Below are positions 1-9,062 of a DNA stretch of 58,846 nt, one piece after another. Under the pieces are notes generated by a model that saw only the letters and a list, made by a program, of their open reading frames with translations, searched no databases and was not told the DNA's origin. Where the stretch lies: the NCBI GenBank assembly GCA_003020945.1, contig PXRU01000014.1, positions 1-58,846 of the forward strand, written 5' to 3'. The translations under genes were made by a program, and so were the position numbers. The stretch's first letter is position 1, and each line of letters opens with the position of its first letter. The DNA comes from Halobacteriales archaeon QS_6_71_20 (lineage in GTDB: Archaea > Halobacteriota > Halobacteria > Halobacteriales > Haloferacaceae).

Positions 1-920
1 CGTCGGCGGCGGCGCTGGCCGCGCCGGAGCCGTTCGTTCCCGTCCTCGATTACGTCGTCCCGCTGCTGGGGATCATCATGCTCGGGATGGGGCTGACGCT
101 CCAGCCCGCGGACTTCAGGCGGCTCGTCGAGCGCCCGGTCGACGTGGGTATCGTCGCCGTCACGCAGTGGGTGGCGATGCCGCTTGCGGCGTACGGGCTG
201 TACCTCCTGCTCGACCTTCCCAACGCCGTGGGCGTCGGACTGATCCTCGTCGGCGCCGCCCCGGGCGGGACGGCCTCGAACGTGATGACGTATCTCGGCC
301 GTGGCGACGTCGCGCTCTCGGTGGCGGTCACGACGCTCACCACGCTCGCGGCGCCGATCGTGATGCCCGCGTGGACGCTGTTCGCGCTCGGCGAGACGGT
401 CGACGTCACCTTCGCGGAGCTGTTCGCGAGCATCGTCCGGATCGTCATCGTCCCCGTCGTGCTCGGGTTCGGGATCCGATACGTGCTCGACCGGCGAGCG
501 CCGGCGGCGGCCGAGGCCGGCGTCGACGTCTTCCCGGTCGTAAGCGTCGCCGCGATCGTCGCCATCGTCGCCGGCGTCGTCGGCGCGAACGTCGAGAACA
601 TCCTCACCGCGGGCGCGGTCGTCCTCCTCGCGGTCGTCGCGCACAACGCGCTCGGGCTCGGCGCCGGCTACGGCGTCGGCCGCGCCGCGGGGATGCCGGC
701 CGACCGGGTCCGGACGAGCACGTTCGAGGTCGGTCTCCAGAACAGCGGGCTCGCGGTCGCGCTCGCCGCCTCGCTGTTCTCGCCGGCGGCCGCGCTCGTC
801 CCCGCGCTGTTCAGCGTCTGGCACAACGTCACCGGGCCGGCGCTCGCGAGCCTGTTCACCTGGCGGGAGGGGGCGGACGACGCGGCCGTCGCCCCCGAGA
901 CGGCGCCGACCGACGACTGA
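1..920 (+). CDS. BASS-family (bile acid:sodium symporter-like) transporter, 5' end cut
   Basis: Integral membrane transporter, probably sodium-coupled uptake of an organic anion; the substrate cannot be told from sequence. The reading frame is open from base 3, so the start lies outside the window and the ATG at 78 is internal. Hydrophobic segments fill the whole protein. The family signatures GAAPGGTASNVMTYL and FEVGLQNSGLAVALA are both present, the second near the C-terminus in the conserved ion-binding crossover region. The tail is short and acidic, as usual in haloarchaea. It ends 12 bp before the convergent DJ-1 gene. Family assignment is firm, substrate unknown. Confidence 0.88.
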   Translation, partial: SAAALAAPEPFVPVLDYVVPLLGIIMLGMGLTLQPADFRRLVERPVDVGIVAVTQWVAMPLAAYGLYLLLDLPNAVGVGLILVGAAPGGTASNVMTYLGRGDVALSVAVTTLTTLAAPIVMPAWTLFALGETVDVTFAELFASIVRIVIVPVVLGFGIRYVLDRRAPAAAEAGVDVFPVVSVAAIVAIVAGVVGANVENILTAGAVVLLAVVAHNALGLGAGYGVGRAAGMPADRVRTSTFEVGLQNSGLAVALAASLFSPAAALVPALFSVWHNVTGPALASLFTWREGADDAAVAPETAPTDD

Positions 921-932
921 TCGACGGACGAC

Positions 933-1613
933 CTACTTCGCGATCGTGCCCGGCTCGTAGGCGGCGTGCTGGCGGGTGTACTCCATCGTCGTCGCCACCG
1001 ACTCGGCGACCTCGGCGCCCGCCTCCCGCTCGACGACGTGTAAGGCGAGGTCGAGCCCGGAGGTGACGCCCCCGGCCGAGAGCACGTCGTCGTCGTCCAC
1101 GACTCGTGGCATCGCCCCGGCCGTACGGCCCGAGGGGTCCCCCTCGGACCCCTCGTCGTCCACGACTCGGTCCCCGGGCACCTCGGCGGCGCTCTCGCGG
1201 AGGTCGTCCAGCGCGGAGGCGTGGGTGACGGCGGGCCGGCCGTCGAGTACGCCCGCTCTCGCCAGCAGCATCCCGCCGGTACACACCGAGGCGACGGTCG
1301 CGCCGGCATCGTGGTGGGCGGCGACGGCCTCCGGGATCGCGCCGCGCTCGTACTCGGCGCGCGCGCCCGCCTCGCTCCGGTCGTTCCACCCCCCGCCGGG
1401 GACCACCACCAGGTCGACCTCGCCCGGCTCCGGCAGCTCGGCCGTCGCCTCGACGCCCGCCCCGTGGCTCGCGGTGACGAGCCCCGGCCCGTCGAGCGCG
1501 ACGAGTTCGGTGTCGAAGTCGGCGCCGGCCGCCTCGGCGTTCCTGAACACCTCGAACGGACCGAGCGCGTCCAGTTCGTCGAACCCCTCGTACAGCACCA
1601 CGGCGATGTCCAT
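933..1613 (-). CDS. DJ-1/PfpI family protein
   Basis: Class I glutamine amidotransferase-like fold of the DJ-1/PfpI superfamily (226 aa), which includes deglycases, isonitrile hydratases and proteases; the exact reaction is unknown. The start is the ATG opening MDIAVVLYEGFDELD; upstream codons in the frame look non-coding. The early Glu in LGPFEVF and the nucleophile elbow ASVCTGGMLLA (Cys about residue 113) are intact. A 21-codon in-frame insertion bounded by a 17-bp direct repeat (1090-1106 and 1153-1169) sits near residues 150-170 and duplicates RVVDD; relatives are expected to lack it. Convergent with the transporter gene. Confidence 0.85.
   Translation of the reverse strand: MDIAVVLYEGFDELDALGPFEVFRNAEAAGADFDTELVALDGPGLVTASHGAGVEATAELPEPGEVDLVVVPGGGWNDRSEAGARAEYERGAIPEAVAAHHDAGATVASVCTGGMLLARAGVLDGRPAVTHASALDDLRESAAEVPGDRVVDDEGSEGDPSGRTAGAMPRVVDDDDVLSAGGVTSGLDLALHVVEREAGAEVAESVATTMEYTRQHAAYEPGTIAK
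1090..1169. repeat. 17-bp direct repeats bounding an in-frame palindromic insertion
   Basis: The sequence TCGTCGTCCACGACTCG occurs at 1090-1106 and again at 1153-1169, exactly 63 bp (21 codons) apart, inside the DJ-1 gene. Between the copies lie a GGCCGTACGGCC palindrome and a 9-bp inverted repeat GAGGGGTCC/GGACCCCTC. It resembles an in-frame palindromic element with a target duplication; whether it was ever mobile is inference. Confidence 0.6.
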
Positions 1614-1771
1614 GGTCGTCGCTGGAGCGCCGTCGGCAAAGTCGTGTCGCGCCCGGCGAGCTCGGGGGCGAGCGGGCGGCTCCGGTCGCCGTGCGTGGGT
1701 CACGCCGCCGGATTACGGCTGCGGTTGCCCTTCGCCGCCGGGTCGGGCGAAGGGTCGGCGGTCGGGGCGGC

Positions 1772-3217
1772 TCAGTCGGCGCTCGCCTCGGCTCCCTCCT
1801 CGTCCTCGCCGCGGGCGCGCTTGAACATCGAGAGCGCCCGCTCGCGCATCTCGGAGTGGTCGACCACCGGGTCCGGGTACTTCGGCGCGAGCTGTCGCCG
1901 GCGACCGACCGACAGCTCGTGCCACGAGTGGATGTTCTCCGCGGAGACGCCCGATAGCTCCGGGACGTACTCGGAGATGTACTCGGCGTCGGGGTCGTAG
2001 CGCTCCCCCTGCGTCATCGGGTTGAAGATCCGGAAGTACGGCTGGGCGTCGGTACCGGTCGAGGCGGCCCACTGCCAGCCGCCGTTGTCGTTGGCGGTGT
2101 CGTGGTCCGCGAGGTAGTCCTTGAAATGCTCGTAGCCGTGGCGCCAGTCGAGCAGGAGGTCCTTCGTGAGGAACGACGCGACGATCATCCGCACGCGGTT
2201 GTGCATGTACGCCTCCTCCCGGAGCTGGCGCATCCCCGCGTCGACGATCGGGTAGCCCGTCTCGCCGTCCTTCCACGCCCGGAGGTCCGCCATCGCGTCG
2301 TCGTCGTCGCGCCACTCGATGTCGCGCTCGTACTCCTTGTAGTTCTGTGAGACGACGCGGGGGTTCGCCCACAGCACCTGCGTGTAGAACTCCCGCCAGG
2401 CGAGCTGCGACTGGAACTCCCCGATGGCCTCGGCGCCGTCGTCGTCGCCGTCGGCCTCGGCCGCCGCCATCGCCTCCGCGGTCGCCTCGTACACCTCCCG
2501 GACGCCGATCGTCCCCCACTTCAGATCCGTCGACAGACGCGAGGTCGCCTCCTTCCCCGGGTAGTCGCGGTCCTCGTCGTACCGCCGGATCGCGTCCGCG
2601 CGAAACGCCGCGAGCCGCTCCCGGGCGGCCTCGGTGCCCGCGGGCTGGACGTCCGCCTCCGGCTCCGAGAAGCCGAGCGCCTCGATGCTCGGCAGTTCCT
2701 CGCCCGTCACGCTCGCGAGGTCGTCGGCCGTCGGCGCCTCGAACGGGTCGGCCTTCTCGCGGTCGCGCCACTTCTTCCAGAAGTAGGTGTACACCGAGTA
2801 CGGCTCCCCCTTGTTCGTCGTGATCGTGCCGGGCTCGTGGTGGACGGCGTCGTGGGTCGTCTCGCGGGCGACGCCTGCGTCGTCGAGCGCCATCCGGACG
2901 CGGGCGTCGCGCTCGCGGGCTAGCCCGGAGTAGTCCTCGTTCCAGACGACCGCCTCCGCGTCGTACTCCGCCGCCAGGTCGGGCAGCACCTCGGCGGGGT
3001 CGCCGCGGGCGACGACCAGATCCGAGTCGCGGGCGCGGTAGTCGGCGCGCAGTTCCGCCAGCGCGTCGAGCATGTGGCGGACGCGCGGGTCGCCCGCGTG
3101 CGCCAACACGTCGTCGTCGAAGACGAACACCGGAACGACCGTGTCCGCTTCTGCCGCGGCGGCGAGCCCGCGATTGTCCGCGATCCGGAGATCCCGCCTG
3201 TGCCAGAACAGTCGCAT
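1772..3217 (-). CDS. phr: Deoxyribodipyrimidine photolyase (class I CPD photolyase)
   Basis: Light-driven repair of cyclobutane pyrimidine dimers, using FAD and an antenna chromophore. The 481-aa length is normal. The N-terminal antenna (Rossmann-like) domain starts MRLFWHRRDLRIADNRGL. The C-terminal FAD domain has WREFYTQVLW, DAGMRQLREEAYMHNRVRM, and the signature WAASTGTDAQPYFRIFNP, typical of repair-active class I enzymes. The start is the first ATG and opens directly with the conserved motif. A second photolyase-family gene (cryptochrome DASH) lies at 46.4 kb, so the two flavoproteins probably divide the labour of light-dependent repair and sensing. Confidence 0.95.
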   Translation of the reverse strand: MRLFWHRRDLRIADNRGLAAAAEADTVVPVFVFDDDVLAHAGDPRVRHMLDALAELRADYRARDSDLVVARGDPAEVLPDLAAEYDAEAVVWNEDYSGLARERDARVRMALDDAGVARETTHDAVHHEPGTITTNKGEPYSVYTYFWKKWRDREKADPFEAPTADDLASVTGEELPSIEALGFSEPEADVQPAGTEAARERLAAFRADAIRRYDEDRDYPGKEATSRLSTDLKWGTIGVREVYEATAEAMAAAEADGDDDGAEAIGEFQSQLAWREFYTQVLWANPRVVSQNYKEYERDIEWRDDDDAMADLRAWKDGETGYPIVDAGMRQLREEAYMHNRVRMIVASFLTKDLLLDWRHGYEHFKDYLADHDTANDNGGWQWAASTGTDAQPYFRIFNPMTQGERYDPDAEYISEYVPELSGVSAENIHSWHELSVGRRRQLAPKYPDPVVDHSEMRERALSMFKRARGEDEEGAEASAD

Positions 3218-3304
3218 GAAACCGCACAGGGGCGGGAGGATACTAACAGCTGGGATCGCGAGAAGTTCCGTACACGTCCCCGCGAGCGCGCCGCCCGATC
3301 CGCG

Positions 3305-3979
3305 TCAGATCGGGTCGATCGACTCCCGCCGCCCGTCGAGCACCGGGAACCGCTCGCCGCGGCGACGCTCCAGGAGGCGGAGGAGGCGCTCGGCCCAGTC
3401 GAGTTTGCGGGCCTTCATGCCGCCCACGTCGGGGTCGTCGAGATCCCAGCCCGGGAAGACGAGGCGAGCGGCGCCGCAGCGGTCCGCGAGGAACGCCGCC
3501 CGGTCGCCGTCGGTGAAGCCGCCGACGTTGACGACGCCGTCGACGGGCGCGGCCTGCGTCGTGACGAGCGTGTGGGCGGCGTCGTAGCGCGGGAGCCACT
3601 CCCCGACCAGGTCGCCGTTGTCGCCGTGGGCGTGCGCGACCACGACCGCGCCGTGCCGGGTCCGGTCGAGCCCGGTGTCGGGGTTCTTGTCCAGGTCGGT
3701 CACCATGGCGTCGACGGCGACGCCGCGGTCGGCGAGCCGGTCGGTCGCCGTCGACGCGGCGAACACGAGGTCGGCCTCGCGGGCGAGGGCGGCGTCGGCC
3801 TCCAGCGACGGTCCCGCCCCGGCGACGGCGACGGTCGCGCCCGAGCAGTCGAGGCGGGCGAGGTCGAACGGCGTGGCGTGCTCTGCGGCGCGGTCGCGCA
3901 CCGCCTCGTCGGCGGCGCGGTCGAAGCCGAGGTCCGCGAGGACCCGTTCGTACACCGGCTCCCAGTCCTCGAATCTCAT
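3305..3979 (-). CDS. mptE: 6-hydroxymethyl-7,8-dihydropterin pyrophosphokinase, MptE-like (DUF115)
   Basis: Archaeal replacement for FolK: transfers pyrophosphate from ATP to 6-hydroxymethyl-dihydropterin for folate or methanopterin-type cofactors. The 224-aa product starts MRFEDWEPVYERVL. The DUF115 core shows VAGAGPSLEAD (glycine-rich nucleotide site), DAMVTDLDKN (acidic metal site) and VVAHAHGDNGD. I chose the ATG at 3979 over the upstream GTG at 4078 because homology begins there and a TATA-like box (CGTATTATG, minus strand, 4006-4014) sits about 27 nt upstream, giving a leaderless transcript. It lies directly downstream of folP on the same strand, which supports the pathway assignment. 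Confidence 0.88.
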   Translation of the reverse strand: MRFEDWEPVYERVLADLGFDRAADEAVRDRAAEHATPFDLARLDCSGATVAVAGAGPSLEADAALAREADLVFAASTATDRLADRGVAVDAMVTDLDKNPDTGLDRTRHGAVVVAHAHGDNGDLVGEWLPRYDAAHTLVTTQAAPVDGVVNVGGFTDGDRAAFLADRCGAARLVFPGWDLDDPDVGGMKARKLDWAERLLRLLERRRGERFPVLDGRRESIDPI

Positions 3980-4003
3980 GGCGGCGACTGTCGGAGTATG
4001 GTC

Positions 4004-4016
4004 GTCATAATACGGG
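4004..4016 (-). promoter_or_regulatory. TATA box of mptE
   Basis: On the minus strand CGTATTATG lies about 27 nt before the mptE ATG, the spacing expected for a leaderless haloarchaeal transcript. It means mptE can be transcribed independently of folP. Confidence 0.5.
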
Positions 4017-4105
4017 ATCGGGCCGGGAGGCCACCAGAGTACCCCTACCCGCGGTGCCCTTCCGGCTTCCACCCGCACGTATCGACCGATCGGGTATAAG
4101 TTTTC

Positions 4106-5248
4106 TTACTCGCCGGGGTCGAGAACCGCTAACGCGGCGTCCAAGCCCTCGGTGACGCCGCTGGCGGCGTCTGCGGCCGCGGCCAGCATCCGCGGCGTTC
4201 CGACGAGTAGGCTCCCGTTACTCGCCGTGCCCTCCCCCAGATGGACGCCCGTCCCGGCGGCGGCCGCCCGCAGCGCTCCCAGCTCCTCGGGGTCGAGCCC
4301 GTCGAACTCGAAGACGCGGGCGACAGCGTCGCCGGCGACGGCCGGGTCGCCGCCGACGCGGTCGAGATGCCGGCGGGCGTCGCCCGGCGTCGCCACGTCC
4401 AGCTCCTCGACGCTCACCTCGCCGGTCGTGCGCGCTCGGTCGCGGGCGAACTCCGCGCCGATGAGCGCGGCGTCGCGCGTCTCGGCGACGTCGTGGGTCC
4501 GGACGACGTGGGCGCCGCGCTCGACCGCCATCGAAGTGGCCGCCAGCGAGACGGGGAGCGCGCCCTCGGTGTCGCGGCCGGCGACGCTCCGGAGGAAGTT
4601 CTTGCGGTTGATCGACACGAGGATCGGCCGGTCGTAGCCGCGGAACTCCCGGAGCCGGCGGAACGTCTCGCGGTCGTCGGCGACCGTCTTCTCCTCGGAC
4701 CAGCCGCCGAAGGCGGGGTCGACGATGGTCTTATCCGTCAGCCCGTTGAGCGACAGCGCCTCGTAGATGTCGTCTACATCCTCGACCGCGCCGGGGCGCT
4801 CCAGGTCCGGCGGCGACGCCATCTTCCCGACCGCGACGTCGTGCTCCTCGCAGACCTGCGGCATCCGGGGGTCGGCGAAGCCGCAGATGTCGTTCACCAT
4901 GTCGAACCCCCGGTTCAGCGCCGCCTCGGCGACCTCGTGGTAGCGGGTCTCGATGGAGAAGACGGCGTCGCCGGAGACGCTTTCGATCGTCTCGACCGCG
5001 GTGTCGAGCCGCTCCAGCTCCCCCTCCGCCGACAGCACCTCGAACTTCTTGTTCGCCGACTCCAGCCCCACGTCCACGATGTCGGCGCCCTCGTCGATCA
5101 GCTCCTCGTCGACGTACGCCGCGGCCTCGCCGGGGTCGTCGTACACGCTGGGGTCGTACGGCGACTCCTTCGAGACGTTCAGTACGCCCATGATCCGCGG
5201 CGGGTGATCGTCGCTGATCGGCAGCCCTGCGGCGTCGACAGTTCGCAT
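4106..5248 (-). CDS. folP: Dihydropteroate synthase
   Basis: Condenses dihydropterin pyrophosphate with p-aminobenzoate in (dihydro)folate synthesis. The 380-aa protein is longer than bacterial FolP (about 280 aa). The TIM-barrel core is present: RIMGVLNVSKESPYD (N-terminal loop), GADIVDVGLESANKK (variant of the DxGxES loop), FDMVNDICGFADPRM, KTIVDPAFGGW, and a C-terminal HVVRTHDVAETRDA loop replacing RVHDV. The extra C-terminal ~120 residues form a haloarchaeal domain of unknown role. The preceding MptE makes its substrate, so the pair forms a two-step module. Start is the ATG at 5248; no better alternative is seen. Confidence 0.9.
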   Translation of the reverse strand: MRTVDAAGLPISDDHPPRIMGVLNVSKESPYDPSVYDDPGEAAAYVDEELIDEGADIVDVGLESANKKFEVLSAEGELERLDTAVETIESVSGDAVFSIETRYHEVAEAALNRGFDMVNDICGFADPRMPQVCEEHDVAVGKMASPPDLERPGAVEDVDDIYEALSLNGLTDKTIVDPAFGGWSEEKTVADDRETFRRLREFRGYDRPILVSINRKNFLRSVAGRDTEGALPVSLAATSMAVERGAHVVRTHDVAETRDAALIGAEFARDRARTTGEVSVEELDVATPGDARRHLDRVGGDPAVAGDAVARVFEFDGLDPEELGALRAAAAGTGVHLGEGTASNGSLLVGTPRMLAAAADAASGVTEGLDAALAVLDPGE

Positions 5249-5443
5249 GAACCCGGACAGGGGACCGCGACGCTTCGGTGTTGTGATCGCGGAGCGGGGA
5301 CGTGGTCGCCGGCTCCATCCCCGGCCAGCCGACCCGGCTCTCGTCGCCGGCGTCGACCGTCGGCGAACCGACCCGGCTCCGGTAGTCCGGTCGGCGTCCC
5401 GAGTGAATCGACTCGACCGGCGCTCCCGAGGAGGGGGGAACGC

Positions 5444-5454
5444 GCCGCTTATGT
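5444..5454 (+). promoter_or_regulatory. TATA box for the 5479 gene
   Basis: GCTTATG at about 5445-5452 stands roughly 27-30 nt before the ATG at 5479, which fits a leaderless transcript covering the 5479 gene and the trmJ-like gene. Confidence 0.45.
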
Positions 5455-5478
5455 CCGCGCCGGGGCAAGCGTGGACAA

Positions 5479-6120
5479 ATGGGCAAGGTGAGCATCGGCC
5501 TGCGCGGCTGGCGCTTCGACGAGGACGACCTCTTCACCGACGACGGGATGTGGCGTCCCTTAGAGGAGATCCCGAAGGGGCCGCGTCACCGTCTCGTCAG
5601 GCTGCAGGTGGTGATGAACAACCCCTGCGACGCCTGCTACCTGATCCACGGCGAGGCGGAGAAGAAGCGGTGCGACCCGGCCGACGTCGTCTACGGCGAG
5701 CCGCTCGACGAGGTGCTGCTGTGTGACGACCACGAGGCGGACTTCCTGTTCTGGTTCCGCGAGCGCGGCGGCGACACGATCGCCGGCGAGGAGACGTTCC
5801 GCGACGCCTTCCACGAGTGGTTCGACGACGGCGGCCGCGCCCCCGAGGGCTACGGCGGGATGGAGCACGTCGAGGAGGCGCCCGACGAGCTGCCGGACCT
5901 CCCCGACCCCGAGGAACTGTACGACGAGGACCTGCTCGCGGACGAGCGCCCGGACGTGGACGGGGGCGAGAGCGAGACCAACCCAGTCGGGGACGCCGAC
6001 GCAGCCGAGAACGCCGACGCGGCGGCCGGCGGGGTCGACCCCGGCGACGGAGACGGCGATGGCGAGGACGATGACCTCTCGATGGACGATCTCGATCTCG
6101 ACCGGGAGTACCCGACATGA
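5479..6120 (+). CDS. Conserved haloarchaeal hypothetical protein with four-Cys motif
   Basis: 213 aa, function unknown. The N-terminal ~110 residues are globular ([16 protein letters not shown] at the start). They contain [11 protein letters not shown], a Cys in KKRCDPADV and another in [10 protein letters not shown], a CxxC...C...C pattern that could bind a metal. The C-terminal ~90 residues are a disordered acidic tail rich in Asp and Gly. Its stop overlaps the start of the trmJ-like gene (ATGA), so the two are translationally coupled; a role in tRNA or RNA modification is a guess from that context only. Confidence 0.8.
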   Translation: MGKVSIGLRGWRFDEDDLFTDDGMWRPLEEIPKGPRHRLVRLQVVMNNPCDACYLIHGEAEKKRCDPADVVYGEPLDEVLLCDDHEADFLFWFRERGGDTIAGEETFRDAFHEWFDDGGRAPEGYGGMEHVEEAPDELPDLPDPEELYDEDLLADERPDVDGGESETNPVGDADAAENADAAAGGVDPGDGDGDGEDDDLSMDDLDLDREYPT

Positions 6121-6914
6121 GCGACGGCGCGGACGCGGCCGGGGCGGGCCACGCCGACCGCGAGTTCGCGGTCGTCGTCGTCGAGCCGGAGACCCCGGGA
6201 AACGTCGGCACGATCGCGCGGGCGATGAAGAACTTCGGCCTCGCGGACCTGAAGCTCGTCGACCCGCCGGAGCTGGACCCCGAGGGCGAGGCGTACGGCT
6301 TCGCCGGCCACGCCCGCGAGGACGTGCTCCCGAACGCCGACACTGTCACCCTCGAGGAGGTCGTCGAGAACTACCACACGGTCGGCACCACGGCCATCAC
6401 CGGAGAGGACGCCCGGCGTCACGTCCGGTTCCCGTTCGGGACGCCCGCGGAGCTCCGGGAGTCGCTCGCGACCGTCGACACTGACACCGCGCTCGTGTTC
6501 GGGCGGGAGGGCACGGGCCTGAACAACGCGGAGCTGGAGCGGCTGGACGAGGTGATCTCGATCCCCGCCAGCCCGGAGTACCCGGTGTTGAACCTCGGAC
6601 AGGCGGCGACGGTGACGCTGTACGAGCTCCGTGACCTGTTCCTCGACGACACACAGCTCCCCGACGTGGCCCACGAGCGCGCCGCGGAGACGGAGATCGA
6701 GCGCTTCTACGAGCAGTTCGGCGCGTTCCTCGACATGGCGGAGTCGCGCGACCACAAGCGGGAGCGCAGCCGGCGGCTGGTCCGGCGGCTCGTCGGGCGC
6801 GCCCACCCGACGAGCAAGGAGATGACGACGCTCACCGGGGTGTTCCGCCGGGCGGCCGACCTGCTGGAGCGGGCCGACCACGCCGACCGCGAGCGCACCG
6901 ACGGCTCCCGATAG
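6117..6914 (+). CDS. trmJ: TrmJ-like tRNA (2'-O-ribose) methyltransferase, SPOUT family
   Basis: SPOUT-fold RNA methyltransferase of the TrmH/TrmJ family; archaeal TrmJ methylates the 2'-OH at tRNA position 32. The 265-aa protein has [20 protein letters not shown] (motif 1 with the catalytic Arg), [15 protein letters not shown] (motif 2) and [21 protein letters not shown] (motif 3, the SAM-binding knot). The C-terminal ~90 residues are helical ([21 protein letters not shown]), as in archaeal TrmJ. Overlaps the preceding gene by 4 bp (ATGA), indicating one operon. Which nucleotide it modifies is inferred from family. Confidence 0.88.
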   Translation: MSDGADAAGAGHADREFAVVVVEPETPGNVGTIARAMKNFGLADLKLVDPPELDPEGEAYGFAGHAREDVLPNADTVTLEEVVENYHTVGTTAITGEDARRHVRFPFGTPAELRESLATVDTDTALVFGREGTGLNNAELERLDEVISIPASPEYPVLNLGQAATVTLYELRDLFLDDTQLPDVAHERAAETEIERFYEQFGAFLDMAESRDHKRERSRRLVRRLVGRAHPTSKEMTTLTGVFRRAADLLERADHADRERTDGSR

Positions 6915-7154
6915 GCGATAGCGGCATCCTAACGGCGGCGGCGTCGTCGCGGGCGCTCGGCACAGTCGGACGGCGCGGGACGACGACCGCCGTCGGCCGC
7001 GGCGACCGGGATTAACTCACGTGAACGGTCGACGTGCCTATACCGGAGAGCCTCCAGAGTGGGAACGCCCCTACCCGGGTGTGCCTACGCGCGCCCTCCC
7101 GGTCGCAGCGGGGGGTCCGGACCCGATCCGCGGCGACCCTCCCAGTCGCCGGTA

Positions 7155-8942
7155 ATGGACGAGGACCTGGCGGCGCGTGTGCGCGCGGCGGCGGAGAAGC
7201 ACGCCCTCTACAACGCGTTGAAGCACGGCTCCGACCCGGAGGTGGGCGCCATCATGGGCCCGCTGATGGGGGAGAACCCCGACTTCCGGCCCCACGGCGA
7301 CGCGATCCCGGGCGAGGTCGCCCCCGTCGCGTCGGACGTGGCCGCGATGGACGACGACCGGCGGCGCGAGCGCCTGACGGAGCTGGCTCCCGAACTCGTG
7401 GCGGAGCTGGAGGCCGAGCCCGAGGAGGACGAGGGCGCCCTCCCGGAGCTCCCGAACGCCGACGAGTACGACGAGATCCGGATGCGGCTCGCTCCCAACC
7501 CCAACGGCCCGTGGCATCTCGGCTCCGCCCGGATGCCCGCGGTCATCGGGACGTACAAGGAGATCTACGACGGCTGGATGGTCTGTCGGTTCGACGACAC
7601 CGACCCCGAGACGAAGCGGCCCGACCTCGACGCCTACGACGAGATCCTCGACGCAATCGACTACCTCGGCTTCGACCCCGACGAGGTGATAAAGGCCAGC
7701 GACCGCGTGGAGACGTACTACGAGTACGCCCGGGAGCTGATCGGGAAGGACGGCGCGTACACCTGCTCGTGTCCCCCCGAGCACTTCCGGAGCCTCAAGG
7801 CCGACGCCGAGCCGTGTCGGCACCGCGACAAGGACCGCGACACGGTCCGCGAGGAGTTCGAGGCGATGGTCGACGGCGAGTACGGCGCCGGCGAGATGGT
7901 GCTCCGGGTGAAAACCGACATCGAGCACAAGAACCCCGCGCTGCGCGACTTCGTCGCCGTCCGGGTGGTCGACACGCCCCACCCGCGCGAGGCGGCCGCC
8001 GACCACCGCGCGTGGCCGATGCTCGACTTCCAGTCCGGGATCGACGACCACCTGCTGGGGATCACACACATCGTTCGCGGCATCGACCTGCAGGACTCCG
8101 CGAAGCGACAGCGGTTCGTCTACGACTACTTCGGCTGGGAGTACCCCGAGGTCGTCCACTGGGGCCACGTCCAGATCGACGCCTACGACGTGCCCATGTC
8201 CACCTCGACGATCAACGAGAAGGTGGAGTCCGGCGACCTGACCGGCTGGGACGACCCGCGCGCGCCCACCATCGCGTCGGTGCGCCGACGGGGGATCCGC
8301 GGGGCGGCCATCGTCGACGCGATGGTCGACCTGGGCGTCTCCACGAGCAACGTCGACCTCGCGATGTCGAGCATCTACGCCACCAACCGCGACCTGATCG
8401 ACGACGGAGCCGACCGGCGGTTCCTCGTCCGCGACGGCGCCGCCTCCGACGCCGAGGGGCGCGACCGCTTCCCCGCGGCTTCCCCCGCGGAGTTCGCGCT
8501 CGCCGGCGACGCGCCGCCCGCGGGCCACCCGCCCCTGCACCCCAACGACGAGGCGCGGGGCGACCGCGAGGTGCCGGCCGCCGAGGGCGTCCTGCTCGGG
8601 GCGAACGACGCGCCGGCCGACGGCGAGCGCGTCTGGCTGAAGGGGTACGGCTGTTTCCGCCGCGACGGCGACGACCTGGTCTGGACGGGCACCGACATCA
8701 GCGACGTTCGCGAGGAGGGGGTCCCCGTGGTTCAGTGGGTCGGCGCCGGCGACGACGAGCACGTCCGGGTCCGTATGCGGACGACGGACGGCGAGGTGGT
8801 CGGCTACGCCGAGCCGGGGTACGCCGACTACGCCGTCGACGACCTCGTCCAGTTCGAGCGCGTCGGCTTCGCCCGTCTCGACGCGAGGCCCGACCCCGAC
8901 GACGGCGACGGGGAGTTCCTCGCTTTCTACGCGCACCCGTAG
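7155..8942 (+). CDS. gltX: Glutamyl-tRNA synthetase (archaeal non-discriminating-type GluRS)
   Basis: Charges tRNA-Glu with glutamate; in archaea the mischarged Glu-tRNA-Gln is converted by GatDE. 595 aa. Starts MDEDLAARVRAAAEKHALYNAL, the usual archaeal N-terminus; the upstream in-frame GTG/ATG region looks non-coding, so the ATG at 7155 is chosen. Signatures: RLAPNPNGPWHLGSAR (HIGH motif as HLGS), CRFDDTDPETKRP, and VPMSTSTINEKV (archaeal KMSKS counterpart MSTST). The C-terminal beta-barrel domain shows GERVWLKGYGCF. The start is preceded by 240 bp without a gene; a TATA-like ATTAAC near 7012 would give a leader over 100 nt. Confidence 0.95.
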   Translation: MDEDLAARVRAAAEKHALYNALKHGSDPEVGAIMGPLMGENPDFRPHGDAIPGEVAPVASDVAAMDDDRRRERLTELAPELVAELEAEPEEDEGALPELPNADEYDEIRMRLAPNPNGPWHLGSARMPAVIGTYKEIYDGWMVCRFDDTDPETKRPDLDAYDEILDAIDYLGFDPDEVIKASDRVETYYEYARELIGKDGAYTCSCPPEHFRSLKADAEPCRHRDKDRDTVREEFEAMVDGEYGAGEMVLRVKTDIEHKNPALRDFVAVRVVDTPHPREAAADHRAWPMLDFQSGIDDHLLGITHIVRGIDLQDSAKRQRFVYDYFGWEYPEVVHWGHVQIDAYDVPMSTSTINEKVESGDLTGWDDPRAPTIASVRRRGIRGAAIVDAMVDLGVSTSNVDLAMSSIYATNRDLIDDGADRRFLVRDGAASDAEGRDRFPAASPAEFALAGDAPPAGHPPLHPNDEARGDREVPAAEGVLLGANDAPADGERVWLKGYGCFRRDGDDLVWTGTDISDVREEGVPVVQWVGAGDDEHVRVRMRTTDGEVVGYAEPGYADYAVDDLVQFERVGFARLDARPDPDDGDGEFLAFYAHP

Positions 8943-9062
8943 CGCCGCCCCGTCGCCTTCCGGTCCTCCGGAACCCACCGTCGACGGCCGGGCGGTCGAC
9001 GGGTTCCGCCCGCCTCTGCCGCGGACGGTAGCTCTTTGCCACGACGTCGGTGAACGATCGTC

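Noticed and set aside
5247..5478. Possible small gene between folP and the 5479 gene
   Set aside because: Frames are Arg/Pro-rich and lack any start-promoter pair; only a promoter for 5479 is seen.
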